Positions 23,977 to 34,044 of a stretch of 64,000 bases of DNA are shown here, in pieces. Within the stretch, counting starts at the first letter, position 1. Every line of letters starts with the position of its first letter. Below the pieces are notes generated by a model that made no database searches, was not told the origin of the DNA, and was given only the letters and a program-made list of their open reading frames with translations. Origin of the DNA: Paratinospora sagittata (lineage: Eukaryota; Streptophyta; Magnoliopsida; Ranunculales; Menispermaceae); contig CM069594.1 of assembly GCA_035771175.1 (NCBI GenBank), positions 9,548,620 to 9,612,619 on the forward strand, given 5' to 3'. A program made the position numbers and the translations under genes.

Positions 23977-25221
23977 GGCCTTGTTGCTGTCAGGGTGGTG
24001 GTGAGCTATCGGGGTTGTTTGCTAAATCAGTGTAGCTAGGGCTCTGGGTTGGCTAGGGGCTAGGAGAGGAAAATCTTGTCGAATGTGACCCACCTGGCCA
24101 CACTTGTAACACATACGATCTCGATCTTGTGGTTGTTGATTTGGAGGAGGTAGGGGAAATCGTGAATTATTTTCATTTCTTTGGCTAGCTTGATTTTGGG
24201 GATTTCGAAGGTTTCTCTGAAAATTTTGTTGTTCTGGAGCAAGTGGAGTGAACTGAAGTTGAGGGTTTTGGGGATTGCCTATGCTGGGACGACCATTTTG
24301 ATTTGACTGGTAAGGTATCTTCCTACCAAACTGCTAAACTGGCCCAATGACTCGCTTTCCCCAGTTGCGCTTCTATTCCTGCTCATAATTTGTAGCCATA
24401 TTCACCAATTTTCTAAAGTTATCAAGCACCAAGAAGGCAAGGGCCTACCTAATGTCGGGTCTTAATCCCTTGAAAAACTTTTAGGCTTTGTCCCTCTCAG
24501 TAGTGATGGTAAAGAGAGAGAAAATTGAAAGTTTCGTGAACTTGGTTGCGTATTCCCCAACTGTCATACTTCATTGAAAAAGTCTTGTGAATTCCCGTCT
24601 CTTCTTTCTCTTGACAACATTTGGAAAATATTCATTGATGAATTCAGCTTCAAATTGTTGCCATGTCATATTACTGGCATTTACTTGAGGGTCATCCTTA
24701 ACAGTTTTCCACTAAGAGTTGGCATTTCCAACTAATTGGCAAACAACAAGAGGAATCTTTCTTTCTTCAGACGCTTCCATTTCCTCGAGCGCCTTTCGAG
24801 TATCTTCTAGCCACTTGTAAGCTTGATCGAAGCCCGGCTTTCCATCAAAAGTGATGGGCTGAAGTTGTTTCTATTTGGTAATTTGATTGGTCATTTGATC
24901 CATCTTCTGCTTAGCCGATTCCAAGTGCTGCTGAGGGACCGCAGTTTGATGATCAACAACACTCTTTAATGAACCTCTCATGGACGCCTTCATGTATTCA
25001 GTAAAGCCTTGGAAAAATTGTTCCATGCTAAATGGTACAACTACTCCATTGGAAGGAGTTGCAGCAGTTTGTTCAGCTATCGGGGCATTAGCGTTTTTGT
25101 CCATCGCTTGTTCTAATATAGGAGGAGGAGGCTCAGATCTAGTGTCCTCTTGTGGCTGCAGAAACATAGACGCTTGACAAGAAGAGCTAGGGTCGTGCTG
25201 ACGTTTTGTTTGTACCGGCAT
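23977..25221 (-). pseudogene. Element C gag
   Basis: The minus-strand start at 25221 reads MPVQTKRQHDPSS, then a long N-terminal region with FSMEQFFQGFTEYMKAS. The capsid domain follows (ITFDGKPGFDQAYKWLEDT, TWQQFEAEFINEYFP, EFTRLFQ). A glutamine/asparagine-rich stretch leads to the zinc knuckle CYKCGQVGHIRQDF near 24080-24120. The last ligand of the CCHC knuckle is phenylalanine instead of cysteine. Several stops occur. The 3' end of gag is interrupted by S1. Confidence 0.8.
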
Positions 25222-26189
25222 TGTCTGCAGATTGGCTTGATGTTAGCACAAAATGTGCGATATAAGTTTTGAGGAAGACTTAAGGATCGATTTGTGATAC
25301 AATGCACATGCATAGTTCTTGAGTGACATGTTATAGGTTTTAACTTCCTAGTTTTAGAGGCAAGGTGATAGGAAAAATGAGGAGCCTTAGAGCACCATGG
25401 CATTGTACCTTTAGGTTGGTCTAAAAACAAAACCAAGAATGTGTTTTTTAATGTTTTCAAAGACTATTATAGTAGTATTTGCGTTTTTAAAACACTTTAA
25501 AAAAATGTCTTGTGTATATGTGAAAATAGCTATGTTGTTGAATATCAGCACCTGCCACAAATATTTCCTCGACCTTTTCCTTCTGTTGTCATCTACATCT
25601 ATATGTGGCAAATCCTTTGCACTCTTTTATACTATGCTCACCTACACCAAGACCTGACGATTCCTATTGTCTTCCAAATTCATACGTCCCATTCCGCATG
25701 AAGTCGGTGATAAAGGACGTGGTTTAGTCAAGGGGATCTATGCACGGTCTTTTGTAGGTTCTTGTGAAAAACCGTCTACCATTATTATCCTTCAAGTTCT
25801 CACGTTCCATACCATGTGAACTTGATGATATTGATGGTAAGTAGGACTTCTGCCATGAACTACTACACAGCAAGTCCGTAGGTTACCTCGTCTCTCGTTT
25901 TCATCAGTATTTGTGTGAGTTTGTTGTGTCCCATCCCACGTTAAACCCATTAATAGTGAAGAAATTCACTGGATGAGTGGGCCTACTACAAATAGTCTAG
26001 CACCCAACATTACATAATGTTTAGTATGAGCTGAAAATTCGACATGAAGTTTTTTTTTTTTTTATACAAAGTTTTACAAACTATTTTAACTGCTACAAGA
26101 ATGTCTAAATTGCCTTCAAAATACTTCAACCTACTACGAAACTACGTTAGACTACTGAAAATTTAAAAAACATATTCACTGTGAGTAAA
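25222..26189 (-). other. Element C spacer between extra ORF and gag
   Basis: No domain was recognised on either strand. The stretch holds a T-rich run near 26050 and was probably untranslated leader or intron in the element transcript. Confidence 0.4.
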
Positions 26190-27501
26190 CTATTGAGGAG
26201 GTGCGAAATCAAAATTAAACTTTTCAGAGGAGAATTGAGATACCGATTGTTCAATGCTAGGAGAGTAGAGAGGAGTTTCCATAACTTGCCCAACAAATGT
26301 TGGGTTAGGAAACTGAGAGGTTCCAATTTTGAGGTTAAGATTTACCGACGAATCTTGTTCCTGTTGGGACGACTGTCCAAATTCTCTCTCACCTAAATCT
26401 GGATGAGCGATCCTTGGTAGTGCAGTGTAGCATTCTTCACGCCACTTAAGCAGTGAGTCAATAGCCTCTTTTTGTTCTCTGAGGCTGCGATTTTGTTCTT
26501 CGAGGCTGGGATTTTGTATTTCAAACCGATCTCTCACATTTTCATTATTCATTCCTCAGTTGCCAGCATCATTTCTCACATTTGATTAACAAGTTGTTGT
26601 TGGGTGACAATATTGATTTCTTGTGTTGTGGATAGAGAAACGCATTCTTCCGTAGGAGGGTCTGCCTCCTCTTCTGGAATATCAGAAAAATTGAGGTTAA
26701 AATCCTCAAGGTCTTCTGGAGAAGTGCCTTCCTCTATGTCAGGAAAATCTTTCCACTCAGTTGGCACACACTTCTTCGCCTCTTAACTGCACGACTTCGC
26801 TTGGGTCCACTTGAGCTCAATACACTTACGGTGATGTCACCTTACAATGGAGATGTTATCTCGATTGGGCTAAGAAAAACTCCAAAATGACGAAACACTT
26901 TGTTTAATAGCGCTTCACATGAATTTCCTTTATCAAACAGTATGCTAAAAAACATTAAGGGTGAGTGGTAGTAGGTTTTTTTCCAGGTTGGGGCAAAATA
27001 TTTGATGTGATCACTTGAATGAGAGGATTATACTGTTCTTTAATTTCTTTGGTGAAAATCCTAGTGACCATGTAATCAGTCTAAGAAGTAAGACACCTAA
27101 ACATATGTCGAGAGTTTGGGACCGCACTTAACCTGCCTCTGGACATGTAAATATCACAGAGTGATCCTCTCTCAGGGATTTCTAAAATTTCTGACAATAT
27201 TGTAGATGTAAGGGTGATATCAACACCATTCACCTTTGTAGTGATGGTGAAAATATTTTAGTTTTTGACGGTCAAATTTTCATAAAATGAGACAACAGAA
27301 GACCAAAAAACGCACCTTTCAAGATTGATGACTGGTGTCCAACCCAAGGCTGCAAGTTTGTCATGGAGCATAGGGTAGTATTCATCAAGTAAAATTACCA
27401 GTATTCCCATCTAAACTGGAATTGAAAGGAAAGATCTGAATCAAGGAGGCTGAGAACTTTCCCCTTTAACATTCTTCTTAAACTTCTTTGTTTTTTGCTC
27501 C
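26190..27501 (-). pseudogene. Element C extra 5' ORF, PF20167-like plant transposon protein
   Basis: Between the primer site and gag, a minus-strand reading begins MEQKTKKFKKNVKGESSQPP at 27501. With a few stops it continues LAALGWTPVINLERCVFW, VVSFYENLTVKN, TKVNGVDITLTSTILSEIL and EIPERGSLCDIY. The spacing of GW, an aromatic FYENL block and a V-G-I-L...IL-IP block matches the plant 'putative plant transposon protein' domain (PF20167 type) seen in many LTR elements. The C-terminal part is acidic (DFPDIEEGTSPEDLEDFNL, 26576-26767) and ends in a glutamine/glutamate-rich segment with a possible coiled coil (EEQNRSLREQKEAIDSLLKW). Its role is unknown. Domain assignment is by eye. Confidence 0.6.
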
Positions 27502-27792
27502 ATCGAGTGTTTTTTGAAGATAGAACTTAGAGAGAAATATAAGGTATGTCGTAGAAAAGAGGTATATAGCTAAGAAAGTAAGAAGACAGGAGAGGTGAAG
27601 AGGGTGAGTGAAGAAAACCCCCTTTTCCCTCTCTATTTATAGAAAACATATTGGGGGGAGGGAGGAGGAGGGGTTGCTTAAAAGCAACAAGGGGGCCGGC
27701 CCCACCTGGCCGGCACCCAGTCCGAAATTCTTTTTTTTAAAAAAAAACAAAAAAATTGTATTATTTAAAAATACCAGTGGGCAGTGTCTAAG

Positions 27793-27808
27793 ACCATGTT
27801 CTGATACC
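27793..27808 (-). promoter_or_regulatory. Element C primer-binding site (tRNA-iMet type)
   Basis: On the minus strand TGGTATCAGAACATGG lies 9 bases inside the 5' LTR. The first ten bases match the plant initiator-methionine tRNA primer site TGGTATCAGAGC. Confidence 0.8.
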
Positions 27809-27816
27809 AAAATAAC

Positions 27817-29021
27817 TGTCACACCCCACCCCATTGACCCAGAGCGAGGTACAACAGTTAGGGCGTCGAGTGCTCACCCCACTCGATCAGAATCGCATAT
27901 ACAAAAGCATAGCAGCCCATATTAACAATAATACAATACAGATTATTAAGGAAAATATGGTTATATTTCACATATAAAGTTTGTTAATTATTACATTCCT
28001 TATAGCAAAAAGACAACCAAAAGGTAACAAAGGCGAACCCCCTACAAAAGTACCAAAATGACATAAAAGGAGTAGTCAAAGAGAGGCATCTAGAAGCCTG
28101 GAACCATCACCACCATCATTAGACCAATCTGACAGGACATGGGGAGAGTACATACACAAAAGTCCCAACATAGACCGAGTTTGGCCATAATTCCTGGAAT
28201 AAATCCATTTTGACCCATCTTAATTCCTAGGAAAGACTAGCAACGGGGTGAGCTCAACAACTCGGTGAGATCAAGCAGGGTAAACAAGTCTTACATGCAT
28301 AATAAGGAATACAAAACAACAATCATCAAACAGTAATACCACAACAATACAATCAAGCAATGATATGAATAAACCCTGGTCACACGGCATCACAGGCCAG
28401 GTACCATTCACTCGCAACCTGTGATTTGAGGCACTAGTAATATAACTAGCAACTGAGAGGTCTCATGAGTTCCAGTGCTAACCAGCGACTGTGTCACTCT
28501 GCCGGGGCCAGCATAACGGCATAACACCCTATAATATAACCAGTGACAGTGTCACTCTGTCGGGGCGAATATAGCACCCAATAATATATCATTTTTAATA
28601 GACAGCCTCATGCATGAAGTATAACATGGTAACAAATATGATGCATGATGCTATGCAATTCAGTATTAAACAGGTAAGAAATGCAAACCTAGCCTTCATT
28701 TCCCACCTTAACACACTTTCAGTGGCATAACACTTTCTTCTAACTTCGTGTAGTGTGCAGGGACGCAGGAGGGCGCAAAAAGGTTGAAAGAGACAAAAGA
28801 GAGTGAGAAGATCGGCGAGGTGAACTGAGGGGGGCACCGCTATTTATAGGGTGGCAGGGGCTGCCCCCCCATGGGGACGGTCCTTTCCTTAGGACCGTCC
28901 TACTATGGGGATCTATATTTTTCTTCTTTGAGGGGGCTTTTACCACTTATTGAAATTACACATGGAGGATTTTCAAGCTGTTGAATTAGTTTCTACAATA
29001 GAAAAAGTGGGGGGTGCTACA
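27817..29021 (-). repeat. Element C 5' LTR
   Basis: 1205 bp, highly similar to the 3' LTR. The extra length is mainly a repeat near 28481-28596, where an ACCAG-GAC-GTGTCACTCTG unit occurs twice, 58 bases apart. The LTR end is followed by the AAAAA duplication. Confidence 0.9.
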
Positions 29022-29026
29022 AAAAA

Positions 29027-29560
29027 GGCCAAGCCAAATCAGAAGTTTGGAAGCTTTTCGTCGACGGATTTTCATGCAAGCAAGGATGCGAAGTAGAAAT
29101 TGGTTTAATCTCCCCAAGAAATGAGAAACACTTTTGTGCTATTCGTTTTGGTTTCTAGGCCTTTAACAACGAGGCAGAATACGAAGCACTCCTAGTAAGG
29201 TTGTGACTTGCTCACAGCTGGGGGGTAAGCCACCTATCTATTCATTGCGGTTCTCAGCTTGTAGTTGGGCAGATCACATATGATTACCAAGCTAAAGATG
29301 ACAGGATGCAGACATACCTACATGAAACTATGACCCTGCTCAGAAGGTTTCAAAGCTAAGAAGTGACAGAGGTGTCGAGAACGGATAATGCCTTAGCCAA
29401 TGCGCTATCCAAGCCTGTTTCCTCTTCTGAGGCCGAGCTCATGATCCAAGTGCTAGTTGAGTTCCTATCTGCTTAGAGCATTGGAGAACCTGTTTAGATA
29501 AGTATACTCAACCAGGCTCTCTTGTGGATGGACCTTATCGAGAAGTTCCTTCGTGGCGGT
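29027..29560 (+). pseudogene. Element A second RNase H (Tat-type)
   Basis: Just right of element C the plus strand reads WKLFVDGFSCKQGCEVEIGL, FNNEAEYEALL, HCGSQLVVGQI and DNALANALSK. These are the usual VDGSS..G.G, NN-AEYEAL, sDSQLVV and N..ADALAK blocks of the second RNase H of Tat elements. The reading joins 13365 directly once C is removed. Stops interrupt it. Confidence 0.75.
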
Positions 29561-30745
29561 GAACTCCCGAATGACTAGGTAAAGGCAAGCAGGATACAGA
29601 GATAGGCTGCTCGATATTCCTTGATAGACGAAAAACTCTACAGGCGTAACTTCACCTTGTCTTACCTAAAATGTCTTCGTGAAGAGCAGGCAAAGTAAGT
29701 TCTTGAGGAGATTCACACGGGCGTATGAGGCAACCATTCAGGCGAAAGAAAACTTTCATACAAGGTCCTTCGCCAATGCTACTACTGGTCTAACATACAT
29801 AAGGACTCGCAGCGAACAGCTGCCAATGGCATGAAATTTCCATCCGAGCTCCTGCTGAGAACCTCTCGCCAATTCAGAGCCCGTGGCCTTTTGCTCAGTG
29901 GGGGTAGATCTAATCGGACCCCTATCGACCTATCGATGACAAGTCAAGTTTCCAATCATTGCTGTGAATTACTTTATGAAGTGGGCAGAAGTTGAACCTT
30001 TAGCAACCATTACTGAGTAGAAGACCACGCGCTTCATCTGACAATCAATTGTGTGCCACTTTGGAGTTCCATATGTCATCATCTAAGATAATGGTAAACA
30101 ATTTGACTATGCCAAGTTCACCTCATTCTATGAAGAGCTAGGCATTTGACATTTCTTCTCCACACTAGCTCACCCTCAGGTTAATGACCAAGTTGAGGCT
30201 GTAAACAAGATTATCAAACACGCCTTGAAGGCTAGACTGAAAAAGAAGAAATGAGCAATGACTTGCGACAAGTCTTATGGTCATACCGTACCACCTCCCG
30301 AACCATGACAGGTGAAACACCCTTCTCCCTAGCATTCGACGTGGAATTTGTCATCCCTATCGAGGTTCGTATACTAACCTTAAGGACAACAAGTTTTGAA
30401 GAAAGGATGAATGCAGAAGCTCAGTGTACCGAGCTAAATTTGTTAGAGGAGAAACGAGAATAGGCCTAGATCATGATGGTAGCATACCAACAGAGAATTT
30501 CCAAGCACTACACAACTCTAAAGTCAAGCACAAGAGTTTCAATGTTGGAGATCTAGTGCTTTGAAAAGTTATGCTCAACACTAGAGAACCTGGATCAGGA
30601 GCCTTTGGCCCAAACTGGGAAGGGCCTTACAAGATCACTATCGTGCCTTGGACATGTGTGTACAAGCTTAAAGACTTACCAGGGAGAAGGATACCAAAAC
30701 CTTAGAATGCGGAACATCTCAATAAGTACTACCAGTAAGTGCAAT
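29561..30745 (+). pseudogene. Element A integrase
   Basis: The N-terminal region reads LYRRNFTLSYLKCL and EEIHTGV-GNHSGERKLSYK, then a YYW block, the zinc-binding part with losses. The catalytic core is readable with frame changes: VNYFMKWAEVEPLATIT, VPYVII-DNGKQFD, HPQVNDQVEAVN. The C-terminal part 30251-30463 is open (VLWSYRTTSRTMTGETPFSL, LAFDVEFVIPIEV) and ends with PNWEGPYKITI and AEHLNKYY near 30720. Multiple stops make it inactive. Confidence 0.75.
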
Positions 30746-31404
30746 AACTGAAGAGTATTTACATGTTTTTTTTTCTACTTTGTTCTTTAAAGAAACACCC
30801 CTTTCTACATCAATAAAATGGCTCCACATGCCTTTCCTCTACAATCGTAGAGTTGGCAAAGCTACAAATAAGAGTCATAGTACCTTGGCGCATCCGAACA
30901 GCTCGAAAGCCACCGAGAATAAGGGCCCTAGCCTTAGAATTCCTTGGGGGTATCTTGCAACATCTCGGTACCCATCGAGAAGATGACCTCGGTCGAAAGT
31001 GCCTTGGGGATACCGATGCCTAGCATCGGTTCCACTGAGATGTGGGTTTATACCCTTAAGTGCCTTGGGGCAATGAAAATGTTTTTTACCGAGAAGAGGA
31101 CCTCTGTCCAGAGTGCCTTGGGGGGTTGAGCAATCCCCACTGAGTCACATGGACCTATGACAACCAACCTCATCACACTTGCACAAATTTTAAAGAGGAA
31201 GACCGTGGAATAGCTCGGCACCTTATGCAATGGTGCCATGCACGTGGACTATCGACCCCTTAAGACTTGAAGAAATTCCAAAACATGCAAGTAACCAAAA
31301 TGAAGAAGCTCGGAAAGGAATGAACAAAAGAGAAATTTCATTCAAAATATAGAAAACAAGTATTACATTGAACCAAAAAAAAAAGAAATGCCTAAGGAGC
31401 ATAG
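30746..31404 (+). other. Element A 3' non-coding stretch
   Basis: No domain on either strand. The word TGCCTTGGGG recurs at roughly 30-80 base spacing (near 30990, 31060 and 31120), with the related TTCCTTGGGG near 30940. Element B has comparable sequence, so this is a feature of the family. Confidence 0.45.
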
Positions 31405-32496
31405 CTAAATGTCTCGAGCAGACTGCTCATGATATAGGGGCTCCAGATAAACAACATCGTCGAAGCGCTATGAAGGGTCGACTCCCTGATCAGTTCCACC
31501 AGCCGTAGGCTGCTCGGCTTATACTTCCTCATCTTTGTCCTCATTGCCGCTCTGTTGTCACGACTGGGCCAATAAGACATAGTTCTTGAAGTCCACCGAC
31601 CCTTCGAAGTAGGATTCCAAGTTGGCCCGATAGTAGGTCACCCCATCTTGGTACTCCTTCAGGATTAGCTAGAACATGTTAGAGTCCTTAAACTCCTCGA
31701 CAACATGAGCCCTCTCTTTTGGAATTTTCGCCGCCATCAACTCTGGCTTGACACAATAGAGGTCGGCGGCAGCTTGCGCATCCTTTAGCTCAACCTCTTT
31801 CTTGCTGAGATTGAAATCTTTCATCACGAGCTCAGTCTGGAGCTCGGCTGCTCAAGCCCTGGCCTCCTCCTTCGAGGCCTAATACTTTCTAATTTTGGCC
31901 TCTACATTGCGCAAGGCCAGGATGGTGTGAGCAGCAACCTGCAAAACAAAACAAAAACAAAGACATTCAGATACCGACCACACCAGCAAAAAGAGAAAAA
32001 AAGTTAACAAGTATGCAAACCTCTGTGCTCTTGACAAAGGCATTGGTCAGGCCAGGAAGAATTTGCTCATCTTGGATCACCCCGACTTGAGCCTCTTGGA
32101 GGTCGATCTTCCACCCAAAAAATTGAAGCTCGGTGCCATCAACCTCCGTGACAAACTCGTAGTTGTCCATTCTTCCCTTCTTCACCCGACGTGCCTCTGT
32201 AGGTCCCAAGTTCATAACCTTGACCCTTTTCTTCCTCGTCAGTTCAACGACCTTGGAAGGGGAAAAAACAACATGCTCGGGAGACTGAGCAAGAGAAGCT
32301 GGGTTACGGGTAGGTTGGCTGCCCGGAGTCCGAGCAGGAGCAACACTAGCTGGCTGAGGGGTTCCCGCCCGTTCGGCCATATTGTTCAACAAAAGAGCAG
32401 GATCGAAAGAATGCTTAGAGGTTGACCTCTTCTTCAATGTCATCTTTTTTTTCTTCTTCTATTTTTTCCCCTTCTTCTTCTTTGAGAAAACTGTAA

Positions 32497-32520
32497 AATA
32501 ATAATAATAATAATAAAAAA
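32497..32520. repeat. (TAA)n microsatellite
   Basis: A short run of AATAATAAT repeats lies within predicted intron 2 of the antisense gene. Confidence 0.7.
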
Positions 32521-32599
32521 AAGAACTCAAGTTATAACTGCTCGTAATGATAAAACTAACTCAGTAAGAAAAACAACACTTACCATTGGAGAAAAGTCT

Positions 32600-32690
32600 C
32601 TCGGTGAGCTTGGCAGCGAGAAGACGATGTCCAGTCAAGATGATCTCGGTGAGCTTGGCAGCGAGAAGACGATGTCCAGTCAAGATGACC
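32600..32690 (-). repeat. 45-bp tandem duplication in antisense exon 2
   Basis: The unit beginning CTCGGTGAGCTTGGCAGCGA occurs twice with 45-base spacing and almost no difference. In the antisense reading it duplicates 15 residues (LTGHRLLAAKLTE-type) in frame, just before the predicted donor site. Confidence 0.85.
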
Positions 32691-34030
32691 TTGCTGTTCT
32701 AAACTTCAAAAGATAGATTGTACAACTCGGGAACTCTTGAATAGCCGCTCTTCTCGGATTTCTTTGGCCTCTTCCACAAAACTACAAACACAACAGAAAA
32801 AGCTAGTGTCGAGCTCATACATACTGGAAAAAAAAATAGACATGAAAGAAAAAGAGACAAGGAAGGAAGCTCGGTACCTAGAAACCCAAGGGAGGTCGGC
32901 ACGATACCGACCTCCTTCGCCTAGACACCAGAGGTGATGAACCAACGACGCTTCCAAGATTTGTTCAAGATGGGGTTCTTGGTGATCAGCGTCCCCACCC
33001 TCATGCCCTGGAATTTACTGGTATAGTACCAACCAGTAGTCTTGGGGTGAGACTTCAAGCAGTAAGACAACCTAGAGTCCTCAAACCCATATTTTGACCA
33101 GCCTTTCTCTCTCTCTCTAGAGCACCATAGTGGTCAAGAAAGCCCTCTAGAGGTTAGGGCTAAGCTGGGCAGGTGCGACATCGAACCGAGTAAGGAGCTG
33201 ACAAATGGGACGCTGGATAGGAAGTCTAAGGCCGTACATGAATAAATGGGCATAAAGGACAACCTCTCCCTCTACAGGACGACTTGGTCGATAGCTTGGA
33301 GGGGGATCCCTTAGGACTACACTATTGGTGATACCGAGTAGACGCCTTAGCTCTTCGAGCTTGGCATCGGTAATTTTTGATGGAATACAGTCAATGGTGT
33401 ACTCCATCTCGGTCGCCGTAGCTACAACTGGTGCTTTCGGCACAAGAGGTCGATCAGAAGTGCTTGCTCGGGAGGTACCGACCACATAATGAGATCGATC
33501 GACTTGGAGGAGAGTGACATCAAGGCCTTCCTCCTCAGAAGCACCTTGCTAGGAAAACCCCTTCTCAGGACCCTCTTCCTCATCCTCATTTTCGGGAGTT
33601 GTGAAGAGATTGTCGTGGTCGGTATTGACTTCCTCGGGTGCCGAGGATGGAAGCTCGGTGTCAGATACAGTTTGGGCCATGGGAAAAAAGACAAAAGACT
33701 TAACAAAATAAAAAGAAAGTCGAGTAGAAGGAAAGATACCAAGCTTGGTTACTTTCGACGAATCGATGAAACACAAATGATGGGCCCTCCTTTATATAGT
33801 GGGGTGATGATGGACCACAACCGTTGGATGAAATTATGACATGCATCTCAAGAAAGATCTAACGAGTTTGAAAGGGATAATTGAACAAACATCTTATGCC
33901 ACCGTATGATTCGTGACGTTACGTTTCTCGAGCATGAACACATGACTTTAGCAATTCGAGAAGACATTCAAGAGACGAGCTGACCGCAAAACAACCACCT
34001 ATCAAAGATGGGTTCGACCTCTTAATGAGA

Positions 34031-34044
34031 ACCTGGGGGGTAGA
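34031..34044 (+). promoter_or_regulatory. Element A polypurine tract
   Basis: ACCTGGGGGGTAGA directly precedes the TGTTGAG start of the 3' LTR. Element B has CCTGAGAAGTAGA in the same place. Confidence 0.7.

Larger units (their letters stand above)
13366..29021 (-). mobile_element. Element C: Ty3/gypsy Tekay-like chromovirus
   Basis: This is a complete insertion read right to left: 5' LTR 27817-29021, tRNA-iMet-type primer site, an extra 5' ORF, gag, protease, RT, RNase H, integrase, chromodomain, a short 3' ORF, polypurine tract and 3' LTR 13366-14456. The ends are TGTCACACCCC and GCTACA, flanked by the 5-bp duplication AAAAA (13361-13365 and 29022-29026). The chromodomain and single RNase H make it a chromovirus; LTR words such as GGGGTGAGCTCAAC fit the Tekay/Del group. 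It carries nested solo LTRs D and S1 and many stops, so it is inactive. Confidence 0.88.
31405..33680 (-). pseudogene. Element A antisense multi-exon gene, PF04195-like
   Basis: Opposite to element A's own genes a spliced gene can be read. Exon 1, 33680-32878, has an acidic start (MAQTVSDTELPSSAPEEVN), then EYTIDCIPSKITDAKLEELR, LYAHLFMYGLRLPIQRPI, FDVAPAQLSPNL and WKRRWFITSG. Exon 2 is 32781-32584 (SGYSRVPELYNLSFEV, then a 15-codon tandem duplication) with a GTAAGT donor. Exon 3, 32490-32021, starts lysine-rich and continues SKHSFDPALLLNNMAERA, ending KSTE. Exon 4, 31938-31405, is charged and probably coiled coil, then ANLESYFEGSVDFKNY. The LY..LF..GLR-P...APAQL-PN and WK-RWF blocks fit PF04195, 'putative gypsy type transposon'. 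A few stops occur. Splice sites are predictions, but the exon 3/4 junction also occurs in element B. Confidence 0.65.
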
